64,000 nucleotides of DNA from the NCBI RefSeq assembly GCF_044759095.2, contig NZ_JBIYSM020000017.1, forward strand, positions 14,379 through 78,378, written 5' to 3'. This DNA comes from JBIYSM02 sp044759095. GTDB taxonomy: Bacteria; Bacillota; Bacilli; Brevibacillales; Brevibacillaceae. The notes beneath the pieces were generated by a model. The model was not told where the DNA came from and made no database searches. It saw only the letters and a program-made list of their open reading frames with translations. A program made the translations under genes and the position numbers. Of the stretch, positions 16,237-23,466 are shown piece by piece (position 1 is the stretch's first letter; each line of letters opens with the position of its first letter).

Positions 16237-16683
16237 TCAATCTTGAGATTTTATGTCGTTCTCCCATGCGATCAGTTCCACTTTGATTCGATCGGGATCC
16301 TCAAAATAAACGGCGTAATGATGATCTCCACCTGCGAAGGGATGTTTGTCTTGGTATAGGATTTTTACGTTCCTTTTTTGCAATTGCTCTGTCATTCTGT
16401 CGACGTCCTTTCTTGAAGACGCATAAAACGCTAAATGATTGAGACCTACTCTGCACCTGTGATAAGGCATATCCAGATATTTTTCTTCTGCTTGTACGAA
16501 AACCAAATAAGTATCATTGAGCTTCCAGCTGCGTCCTTTCTCCCATTCCTGATAAGGCGTGTAACCCAATTCTTGTAGAAACCAGCCCCAAAAAATCGCC
16601 GATCTCTCCAAATCAGAAACGTAAATCTCTATGTGATGGAGTAATCCTGATTTCGTGAAATCATCGCGCAATTTTTTCCACAC
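16237..16683 (-). CDS. VOC-family (glyoxalase/bleomycin resistance) protein
   Basis: A single vicinal-oxygen-chelate module pair in 148 residues. HHIEIYVSDLERSAIFWGWF (about 16-35) and the second half VGLNHLAFYASS...HHYAVYFEDPDRIKVELIAW supply the His and Glu residues typical of the metal site. Such proteins include lyases, dioxygenases and drug-binding proteins; the substrate cannot be predicted. The gene sits alone between unrelated neighbours, in a patch that interrupts the pyrimidine cluster. Confidence 0.85.
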   Translation of the reverse strand: MWKKLRDDFTKSGLLHHIEIYVSDLERSAIFWGWFLQELGYTPYQEWEKGRSWKLNDTYLVFVQAEEKYLDMPYHRCRVGLNHLAFYASSRKDVDRMTEQLQKRNVKILYQDKHPFAGGDHHYAVYFEDPDRIKVELIAWENDIKSQD

Positions 16684-17032
16684 CTTTCAATGCTTGATCT
16701 CCTTTTATTGATTTTTCGGATCAAATATCAAAGCTGCATACCTTGTGAGTATGCAGCCCCAAAAACTTATTGGTGCATATACCCCATTCCTGAGATATAA
16801 GACCAACCTTAAACGATATCTATGCCGAACATCGAAAAATTTACATCTTATTTTATCTAAACATACAAATCTTCAACAGTAAAGCTAATTCGCAGGTTTC
16901 GAGAGATGTTTATCATAATGAGTTTTGTAGTTGACTATAATAATATTATGTAATCTATTTCGTTGTATCGTATTTTTAAACGAATGTTTAATCTTCTTGT
17001 TATTTCCAGCCACAGAAAAATTCCCCTACACG
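16684..17032. other. AT-rich intergenic stretch with a perfect hairpin
   Basis: About 350 bp clearly richer in A+T than the surrounding genes. It holds a perfect 9-bp hairpin, GCTGCATAC/GTATGCAGC (16733-16757), and AT-rich promoter-like sequence near 16930-16950 (TTGACTATAATAATATTATG). No coding region, RNA gene or insertion sequence was recognised. Confidence 0.5.
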
Positions 17033-17111
17033 GAGAGCACTGCAAAACGTCTCTGTTCATTATGAAAACCGCCCCCTATCCAAACCAAGAGAACACTTTT
17101 GCAGTGCTCTC
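17033..17111. repeat. 15-bp inverted repeat, third copy beyond the MITE
   Basis: GAGAGCACTGCAAAA (17033-17047) and TTTTGCAGTGCTCTC (17097-17111) are perfect reverse complements separated by 49 bp. The unit CACTTTTGCAGTGCTC recurs at 17444-17459, beyond the MITE-like element, as a small hairpin. Confidence 0.75.
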
Positions 17112-17148
17112 TTACACGGTAAGGGGATTTATTGAAGTCCTGCATGTC

Positions 17149-17178
17149 AAAAGAAAAAAGGCACCGTTTTACGGCGCC
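17149..17178 (-). terminator. Minus-strand terminator, probably for yceI
   Basis: On the minus strand GGCGCCG / CGGTGCC (17160-17178) forms a 7-bp stem with a 5-nt loop and one mismatch, followed by TTTTTTCTT. The MITE-like element now lies between it and the yceI stop codon. Confidence 0.7.
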
Positions 17179-17182
17179 TCAG

Positions 17183-17436
17183 TCTGTCGACAAACCCGTA
17201 TGTATGTGTGAGGGACCGATTTCTCCAGCTACCCGCGAGCTGTGACGACCCGCTAGCGGAGCGGGGTGGGCGCGGGGATCCGCAGCGTCACCTCTGAAAC
17301 AATATCGTAGCGATGCTACTTTGACGCTGCCCCCGCGAATCGTCGCGGAGCGGACAGTGACACATCCCTGCGGGGAGGAGGGCCGAGCGGAGCGGAGAAA
17401 TCGATCCCGAATAGACACAATACCTTTTTCGACAGT
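17183..17436. mobile_element. MITE-like element (254 bp) with target duplication CTCAG
   Basis: Both ends carry matching, imperfect inverted repeats about 43 bp long: CTGTCGACAAA... and CTGTCGAAAAA..., each reaching GGGACCGATTTCTCC or GGGATCGATTTCTCC. CTCAG occurs directly outside each end (17178-17182 and 17437-17441), as a 5-bp target duplication would. The interior is highly structured (CAGCGTCA / TGACGCTG, GTAGCGATGCTAC, GCGGAGCGG repeats) and non-coding. It is probably non-autonomous and moved by a transposase elsewhere. Confidence 0.75.
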
Positions 17437-17490
17437 CTCAGAGCACTTTTGCAGTGCTCACGTTATAGATGCCTTTTATCTGCCAAACGA

Positions 17491-18024
17491 TTAGCCTTGT
17501 TTCGCTGCTTCAATTTCAATCGAAACCTTCACTTCATCCCCGACGAGAACACCGCCTGTTTCCAATGCAGCGTTCCAGGTTAATCCGTAGTCGCTTCGAT
17601 TGATACTCCCCTGGCCGCTGAATCCGACTTTTTCATTTCCCCACGGATCTTTTCCCGCGCCCTCGAACGAAACCGAAAATGTTTCGGGCCGAGTAACGCC
17701 GCGAATGGTCAGATTACCGGTTACGTCGTACTCCCCATCGCCTGTCTTTGTGATCTTGGTAGACTGGAATGTCATTTTCGGGTGCTGCTCGACATCAAAA
17801 AAATCAGCAGAGCGCAGGTGTGCATCCCGATCTGCATTGCGGGTGTCAATGCTGCTCAAATCGACACTGAATTGAACGTCAGCTGTTGTCAGATCTGCCG
17901 GATCGGCTTCTATGTGCGCGTCGAAGGCATGGAAAGTGCCTTTTACCTTCGCAATCATCATGTGCCGAATTGAAAAATCAATACTGCTGTGTGTAGCGTC
18001 AACGGACCACTTCGATTTTGCCAT
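17491..18024 (-). CDS. YceI-family protein
   Basis: The 177-residue lipocalin-like beta-barrel of the YceI family, which binds long isoprenoid-type lipids. Family landmarks are WSVDATHSSIDFSIRHMMI (about 6-24), VKGTFHAFDAHIEAD, the LRSADFFDVEQHPKMTF segment (about 70-86) and a C-terminal VGDEVKVSIEIEA. It has no signal peptide, so it is probably cytoplasmic. The ATG follows GGGAGGG. Upstream of the start an AAAATGATAATCA stretch resembles half a Fur box, but the dyad is incomplete. Confidence 0.92.
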   Translation of the reverse strand: MAKSKWSVDATHSSIDFSIRHMMIAKVKGTFHAFDAHIEADPADLTTADVQFSVDLSSIDTRNADRDAHLRSADFFDVEQHPKMTFQSTKITKTGDGEYDVTGNLTIRGVTRPETFSVSFEGAGKDPWGNEKVGFSGQGSINRSDYGLTWNAALETGGVLVGDEVKVSIEIEAAKQG

Positions 18025-18140
18025 CCCAATACCCTCCCGTAATAACTAACCTTTATTTATTTCCTTACTAATATGTAGTTGATTATCATTTTATTCTGAC
18101 AGGATTTTCTTGTCAATCTTATTTTTACAAATTATCGGAT

Positions 18141-18250
18141 AAGAAAACCCAGGCGACGTAAGCTGACGCTGGTGTCGGCTGGGGCCCCGAACACTTTTCT
18201 AGCGGCTGTATGGGATGTCCAAATTTATAAATTTTTATACACCAAAAAAA
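18141..18250 (+). repeat. Dispersed intergenic element, copy B (short form)
   Basis: AAGAAAACCCA, a variant middle that can pair (CCCAGGCGAC with GTGTCGGCTGGG), then the conserved right half: GGGGCCCCGAACAC, AGCGGCTGTATGGGATGTCC, AAATTTATAAATTTTTATAC and ACC. It lacks the CCCCACTCGG hairpin of copies A and C. It lies between two minus-strand genes with its right end against the aminotransferase terminator. Confidence 0.85.
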
Positions 18251-18302
18251 GACGTGCTGGGAATCTGACCGAATCCTGGTCTTGATTCCCATGCACGTCT
18301 TC
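18244..18302 (-). terminator. Terminator of the aminotransferase gene
   Basis: GACGTGC-TGGGAATC pairs with GATTCCCATGCACGTC (18251-18300) with one bulge. On the minus strand seven T follow. It begins 4 bp after the aminotransferase stop. Confidence 0.85.
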
Positions 18303-18306
18303 CCTG

Positions 18307-19668
18307 TTATAGCTGTTCAAACGCCTCGCGCAGCACCCTTGCGATGAAGTCCAGGTCCTCGCTCGTGGTAGAAAACGGCGGAGACAGCGTAAGGATGTTG
18401 TTGAAGCCTGGCACTGTATCGCCGTTGCGGCCGATAATCAGTCCCCGCTTTTTGCATTCGACAATGACCTTGGTCAGTTTGTCCGGCGCAGCCGGTTCTT
18501 TTGTCACGCGGTCTTCCACCATTTCGATGCCGCACATGAAACCAAAGCTGCGGATATCACCCACATGGGGGTGCTCTTCGAGGAACGAGAGCTTCTCTCG
18601 CAGTTCGATGCCGAGTTGTTCGGCCTTGGCGATCAGCTGCTCCTCCTCCATGATCTCCAGATTTTTAAGGGCCAGCGCACAGGCGGCCGGGTTCCCCCCG
18701 AATGTGTTGACGTGACGGAAGTGCAGATTGACTCCTTGCTCATTAAACTTGTCTGCGATCTCCGCACGCACCGCGGTAGCGGACAATGGCAGGTAGGCGC
18801 TGGTAATGCCTTTTGCCATGGTGACGATGTCCGGCTTCACACCAAAATTCTGATGTCCGAACTTGCGGCCCGAGCGGCCAAATCCGCATATCACTTCGTC
18901 GACGATCAGGAGCACTCCGTACTTGTCACAGATTTCCCGCACTCTCGGCATGTACTCCGGTGGAGGCACGATCACGCCGCCGCCGGTGATCGTAGGCTCC
19001 ATGATGACCGCCGCCACGGTATTGGCTCCCTCCCAGTTGATCACCTCGTCGTACACACTCGCGCACTCCAGATTGCAGCTGCCGTAGGACTTGCCGAATG
19101 GACAGCGGTAGCAGTACGGCGGAGAAACGTGAAGGAAACCCGGTGCCAGCGGCTCGTACTTCATTTTGCGGATGGACTGGCCGGTCGCAGAGAGCGCCCC
19201 CAGCGTATTGCCGTGATAAGCCCGATGGCGGGAAATGAATTTGTAGCGTCCGGGTTCGCCATTTTGATGATGGTACTGACGAGCGATCTTGAATGCCACC
19301 TCGTTGGCTTCCGAACCGCTGTTGGAGAAAAAGACGCGGTACTCGTCACCCAGCCATTCGCTCACTTTTTCCGCCAGCTCAATGGCCGGCACATGGCTCT
19401 GTGTCAGTGGAAAATAGGCCAGTGACTTCAATTGTTCGTACGCCGCTTCCGCCAGCTCCTGACGGCCATAGCCTACGTTGACGCACCACAATCCCGACAT
19501 GCCGTCCAAATAGCGGTTGCCGTCGATGTCCGTTACCCAGGAGCCGCTCGCTTCTGTCACGATCATCGGATTGGGATTGTACGGCGAAATGTGGTGCCAC
19601 ATGTGGACGCGGTCTTTCGAAAGCAGTTCTTCCTTGTCATACGTTTTTGTTTGCTGTTCTTGACTCAT
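18307..19668 (-). CDS. Class III omega-aminotransferase (beta-alanine/beta-aminoisobutyrate type)
   Basis: PLP-dependent class III aminotransferase of 453 residues. Visible features are the WHHISPYNPNPMIV N-terminal segment (about 24-37), the FSNSGSEANEVAFK phosphate-binding region (about 114-127), LLIVDEVICGFGRSG with the PLP-ring Asp (about 254-268) and the Schiff-base Lys in VTMAKGITS (about 281-289). From position it most likely converts beta-alanine or beta-aminoisobutyrate, the ureidopropionase products, to malonate or methylmalonate semialdehyde. It follows the dehydrogenase gene by 21 bp in one operon. The amino acceptor is unknown. Confidence 0.9.
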   Translation of the reverse strand: MSQEQQTKTYDKEELLSKDRVHMWHHISPYNPNPMIVTEASGSWVTDIDGNRYLDGMSGLWCVNVGYGRQELAEAAYEQLKSLAYFPLTQSHVPAIELAEKVSEWLGDEYRVFFSNSGSEANEVAFKIARQYHHQNGEPGRYKFISRHRAYHGNTLGALSATGQSIRKMKYEPLAPGFLHVSPPYCYRCPFGKSYGSCNLECASVYDEVINWEGANTVAAVIMEPTITGGGVIVPPPEYMPRVREICDKYGVLLIVDEVICGFGRSGRKFGHQNFGVKPDIVTMAKGITSAYLPLSATAVRAEIADKFNEQGVNLHFRHVNTFGGNPAACALALKNLEIMEEEQLIAKAEQLGIELREKLSFLEEHPHVGDIRSFGFMCGIEMVEDRVTKEPAAPDKLTKVIVECKKRGLIIGRNGDTVPGFNNILTLSPPFSTTSEDLDFIARVLREAFEQL

Positions 19669-19689
19669 GGGACTTTCCCCCTGTCTCTA

Positions 19690-21198
19690 TTACTTGACAA
19701 ACACTTTTTGTGAACCAATGCTCATGTCGCCGTCGTCAAACCAGCGAGAGGTAACGGTTTTCTTCTTGGTGAAGAACTCTACCCCGTCTTTCCCGTTTGC
19801 GTGCAAATCTCCGTAGAAGGATTGCTTCCAGCCGGTAAAGGAGAAAAAGCCCATCGGCGCCGGCACTCCGACGTTGACGCCAACCATGCCAGCCTCCACG
19901 CGCTGAACGAACTCCCGTCCCCATTTGCCGTTGCTGGTGTAAATGGTGGCTCCGTTACCGAAGCGGGATTTGCTGATGGTCCGAAGGCCCTCTTCGAAAT
20001 TTTTCACCCGCATGACACTCAAGACAGGAGCGAAGATTTCGTCGCGGACGATGACCATTTCCGCATCGGCGTGATCGAAAATAGTCGGTCCGAGGAAGTA
20101 GCCTTGCGGGTTGGTCTTGGCGTCTTCGCGGCCATCTCGGGCCAGAGTGGCCCCTGCCTGTACACCGCGGTCGATGTAACTGTGGACTTTCTCCAAATGG
20201 GAGGCGCGAATGACCGGACCCAGGTCGACGCCGGACTCCAGGCCGTTGCCCATTTTCAATGCGTCAGATTCTTCGATCAGGTACTGAACCAGTTCGTCAG
20301 CGATTTCCTCGACGGCTACCACCGCGCTTGCTGCCATGCAACGCTCCCCTGCACAGCCAAACGCAGAACTGACGATGGTTTTGGCGGCACGCCGCAGGTC
20401 GGTGTCAGGCATGACCAGGTGGTGGTTTTTCGCTCCGGCCAGTGCCTGAACGCGCTTGCCGTTGGCGGCGGCGGTTTTGTATACGTACTCGGCTACCGGT
20501 TGCGAACCGACAAACGAAATGGCTTTTACGTCAGGATGCTCCAACAGGCCGTTAACAACGTCATGGGCACCGTTCACCACGTTGAACACCCCGTCCGGCA
20601 ACCCTGCTTCCTTTAGGAGTTCTGCGATCCGGATGCAGGAGAGCGGCGTACGCTCGGAAGGTTTCAAAACAAACGTATTCCCAGCCGCAATGGCAATCGG
20701 GTACATCCACATCGGCACCATCACGGGGAAGTTGAACGGCGTAATGCCTGCCACTACTCCCAGAGGGAAGCGAAGCACCTGGCAGTCGATGCTTTTGGCG
20801 ATGTTGGGCAGCGTCTCACCCATCATCAGGGTAGGCATGCCTGCGGCAAACTCCACCATCTCGATTCCGCGCAGCAGCTCTGCCTGAGCCTCCGGCAGGT
20901 TTTTGCCGTTTTCCATGGTGATCATCCGGGCCAGCTCATCCTGATGTTGGAACAACAGATGCTGAAAACGGAACATCACGCGCGCCCGCTCGACGACAGG
21001 CGTTTCGCTCCATGCCGGAAACGCCGCTTTCGCCGCCTGCACCGCTGCATCCACGTCATCCCTGGTAGACAGTGGAACCCGCGACATGATCTCACCTGTC
21101 GCCGGGTTGGGAATCTCGTCAAACCGTTCCGTCGAAGACTCCACCCACTCGCCGGCGATGTAGTTTTTCAAGGTATCTCCTGTCGTTGTCACTCCCAT
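19690..21198 (-). CDS. CoA-acylating methylmalonate-semialdehyde dehydrogenase
   Basis: Aldehyde dehydrogenase of the MmsA/IolA branch, which oxidises malonate or methylmalonate semialdehyde with NAD and CoA to acetyl-CoA or propionyl-CoA plus CO2. The 502-residue product shows GVVAGITPFNFPVMVPMWM (about 152-170), the family-specific MPDTDLRRA and the catalytic Cys in AFGCAGERCMAAS (about 276-288), and the C-terminal FFSFTGWKQSFYGDLHANGK motif common to this subgroup. It completes the pyrimidine pathway with the downstream aminotransferase. A divergent PucR-type regulator gene starts 142 bp upstream. Confidence 0.93.
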   Translation of the reverse strand: MGVTTTGDTLKNYIAGEWVESSTERFDEIPNPATGEIMSRVPLSTRDDVDAAVQAAKAAFPAWSETPVVERARVMFRFQHLLFQHQDELARMITMENGKNLPEAQAELLRGIEMVEFAAGMPTLMMGETLPNIAKSIDCQVLRFPLGVVAGITPFNFPVMVPMWMYPIAIAAGNTFVLKPSERTPLSCIRIAELLKEAGLPDGVFNVVNGAHDVVNGLLEHPDVKAISFVGSQPVAEYVYKTAAANGKRVQALAGAKNHHLVMPDTDLRRAAKTIVSSAFGCAGERCMAASAVVAVEEIADELVQYLIEESDALKMGNGLESGVDLGPVIRASHLEKVHSYIDRGVQAGATLARDGREDAKTNPQGYFLGPTIFDHADAEMVIVRDEIFAPVLSVMRVKNFEEGLRTISKSRFGNGATIYTSNGKWGREFVQRVEAGMVGVNVGVPAPMGFFSFTGWKQSFYGDLHANGKDGVEFFTKKKTVTSRWFDDGDMSIGSQKVFVK

Positions 21199-21340
21199 AA
21201 CCTCAACTCCTTTACCGTCGTACTCATTTCACAATTCTATTTTATCTGAATATTTTACCTTCCATCACTAGACAACTTGTTACGACTTGTGGTTCATTTG
21301 TTATACATAGTGTCAAAAACTGGCCGGAAGGAGAGGTACC
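21199..21340. promoter_or_regulatory. Divergent control region between the dehydrogenase and pucR-type genes
   Basis: 142 bp holding both promoters. Plus-strand candidate elements are TTGTTA near 21275 and TTATAC near 21299. The ACTTGT motif repeats (ACAACTTGTTACGACTTGTGG, 21270-21290 region). Autoregulation and control of the operon by PucR from here is inferred, not shown. Confidence 0.4.
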
Positions 21341-22972
21341 ATGAGCGCGGAATGGAGAATGACCGTTGCCGACGTAATCAAACGCCCGCTGTTCCAGCAT
21401 GCGGAGGTGGCTGCAGGAGGACAGGGACTTACCCGTCCGGTGCGCTGGGTTCACGTGCTGGAGACGGCAGACACAGGCAGGTTTCTCAACGGAGGGGAAC
21501 TGATCCTTTCTACGGGGCTTGGCTTTGGCGAAGACAAGGAGAAGCGGCTGGCCTATCTTGCGGAGCTGATCCGACGAAAGGCAGTCGGACTGTGTATTGA
21601 ATTGGGCGCGTACATTCCCCACATCCCGGCGGACATGCTGGAGTTGGCCGATCATCACGACTTTCCTCTGATCGTCTTCCATCAGCCGGTCCGATTCGTG
21701 GACATCACCCAGGATCTTCACGAGAGCATTGTCAACCGGCAAATGCAGGCTCTTCGCGAGCTGGAGCTGTACTCGCGCACTTTGCAGCAGCTCAGTTTGC
21801 AGGCTCAGGGGATTCCCAGGCTGCTTGGGCACTTTCAGTCTGCGGTGCACACGCAGGTGTTTTTTTACCCGCTGGAAGGGACTCCTCTCTACGTACCGGC
21901 ACCGCCTCAATTCGTCCAGCTGGAACTGTCTGAACTGCTGCGAAGCCACCTGTCAACCGTCCCGACGAAAGAGGCAACGGGGGGATCTCTTCCTCTTTCC
22001 GATAAAAGACGGATCATCTATCAGCCGGTCGTGGCTTTGGGGTATCTGTTCGCCTATGTGGGCCTGTTTACCTACGAAAGGGAACCAGACGAGTACCTGC
22101 TGCTGATGCTGGACTCTACCGTCAGTGCGCTGGCTCAAGTCCTGATGCGAAAAATATTCGCCGAAGAGCAGGCGCTGGCGAGCGAAAACCGTCTGTTGGA
22201 TGACCTGATCGCCAACCGCACTCTTCCGGAAGAGCAAATCCGCGCCCTGTTGGGGATACACGGCAGAAGCAAGACACCGAGCTTCCATGTCCTGCTCATG
22301 GACGTGCAGCGAGAAGTACAAGCCGAAGCGGTTGAGCTTCCGCCCCATGAATTGACAGGAGTATTTCGCTCCTTGTTCGCTCGTCTCGGTTTTCGCTCGT
22401 TCATCCGCTGCCGCGGCAACCGCTTTTACTTTCTTGTCGTGGAAAACCAGTCATTTGACGATTCCCGCAGCTCCCTGGAAAAGGCGATTTTGGAGTGTAA
22501 ACGAATCGTTCGCAAGGCGATGGGCGAACAGAGCCGCGCCCTGTTCGGCGTTAGCCGGTCCGGTGATCGGTTTGCCGAAGCGACCAAGCACATCGCGGAA
22601 GCGGAGCAGGCGCTCGCTGTTCAAGGTGATCACCCAAGCCCGTTTTTTGCTGATCTGGGTGTTTTCCGGCTGCTTTTTCACATCCCCCGGGACCCGGCAC
22701 TAAGAAGCTTCGTCGACGATTATCTGGGCCCGCTGATCAAATACGATCAGGAACAAGGGACCCAACTGCTGAACACACTGCGGATCTATCTGGACCATAA
22801 CCTGTCCAAACAGGAAACCGCGGATGTTCTGTACATTCATCGGCAAACCCTCTACCATCGGCTGGAGAAGATCGAGGAGTGCCTGGGCGATACATGGACG
22901 AAACCCGATTCGCGCCTCTGTCTGGAGATCGCTCTGCGCGCCTACGAATGGTTGAAGCAGCTGCCGTATTAG
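21341..22972 (+). CDS. PucR-family transcriptional regulator
   Basis: 543-residue regulator of the PucR/CdaR type, a family whose founder activates purine catabolism in B. subtilis. An N-terminal PucR sensor domain (about 8-130, with PVRWVHVLETADTGRFLNGG and ELILSTGLGF), a central GGDEF-like CdaR region (about 290-420) and a C-terminal HTH (about 478-535: LDHNLSKQETADVLYIHRQT, LYHRLEKIEECLG). The ATG at 21341 follows GGAAGGAGAGG. Divergent from the semialdehyde dehydrogenase, it is the obvious candidate to control pyrimidine degradation. Its last codons overlap the end of the DUF2306 remnant. Confidence 0.9.
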   Translation: MSAEWRMTVADVIKRPLFQHAEVAAGGQGLTRPVRWVHVLETADTGRFLNGGELILSTGLGFGEDKEKRLAYLAELIRRKAVGLCIELGAYIPHIPADMLELADHHDFPLIVFHQPVRFVDITQDLHESIVNRQMQALRELELYSRTLQQLSLQAQGIPRLLGHFQSAVHTQVFFYPLEGTPLYVPAPPQFVQLELSELLRSHLSTVPTKEATGGSLPLSDKRRIIYQPVVALGYLFAYVGLFTYEREPDEYLLLMLDSTVSALAQVLMRKIFAEEQALASENRLLDDLIANRTLPEEQIRALLGIHGRSKTPSFHVLLMDVQREVQAEAVELPPHELTGVFRSLFARLGFRSFIRCRGNRFYFLVVENQSFDDSRSSLEKAILECKRIVRKAMGEQSRALFGVSRSGDRFAEATKHIAEAEQALAVQGDHPSPFFADLGVFRLLFHIPRDPALRSFVDDYLGPLIKYDQEQGTQLLNTLRIYLDHNLSKQETADVLYIHRQTLYHRLEKIEECLGDTWTKPDSRLCLEIALRAYEWLKQLPY

Positions 22973-23447
22973 AGAGCCGTTCCTAATGATCCCTTTCTTT
23001 GGGATCGAAGATACGCTTCCGTGATCAGCAGGTTTCCTGCGATCGAGATGGAAACCGCCAGCGGAAAGGACACTTCATTCCCGATATTCCAAGTAATCGA
23101 AATAAGCGCAACCACCACCCTGAAAGAGACAAATACCCACGTAACCGCATAGCTCCGAAGAATCCATTCCCGATGCGCCGGGATGTTCCGACGTCTGATA
23201 TGCCAAACACCCAGCCCTGTGGTGACCAGCCAACAGACATCAAGCACGAGGAAAGCTATGCCGGAACCGATGCCTTCCATGTGTCAAACGGAAAATCTGA
23301 CGCTCTCAATTTTGCTCTCACCATTGGCGCCTCTTGTGGATTCGTGAAAAGATATTGAATCACAACATAGACCGTAAAGAGAAAAACAAACAGATACAAA
23401 AAGGAAAAGATGATCCACTTCTGCTTCTTTGTCTTCAAAAAAATCAC
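22969..23447 (-). pseudogene. DUF2306 membrane protein, decayed (internal deletion and frame change)
   Basis: Two frames make up one family member. The first (GTG at 23447, preceded by GGGGTG) gives an N-terminal TM helix (WIIFSFLYLFVFLFTVYVVI) and stops at 23256. The second, overlapping frame (from about 23280) gives the C-terminal part with GLGVWHIRRRNIPAHREWIL and RSYAVTWVFVSFRVVVALIS, typical of DUF2306. About 50 residues expected between them, including two helices, are missing. It lies 19 bp after the subtilase gene's upstream-to-downstream direction boundary and converges with pucR. A sequencing error could explain the frame change but not the missing middle. Confidence 0.65.
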
Positions 23448-23466
23448 ACCCCGTTTTTTGGTCTCA

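Noticed and set aside
18080..18112. Possible Fur box upstream of yceI (AAAATGATAATCA)
   Set aside because: Only one half matches the 7-1-7 pattern; the other half (ACTACAT) does not. Not enough for a site call.
21341..22972. Possibility that the PucR-type regulator controls purine use only
   Set aside because: No purine catabolic genes are in the window, and it is divergent from the terminal pyrimidine-pathway gene; the purine link comes only from the family founder.
22988..23006. GATCCC/GGGATC hairpin as a terminator between pucR and the DUF2306 remnant
   Set aside because: The stem is only 6 bp without a T-tract on either strand, and lies inside the remnant's coding end.
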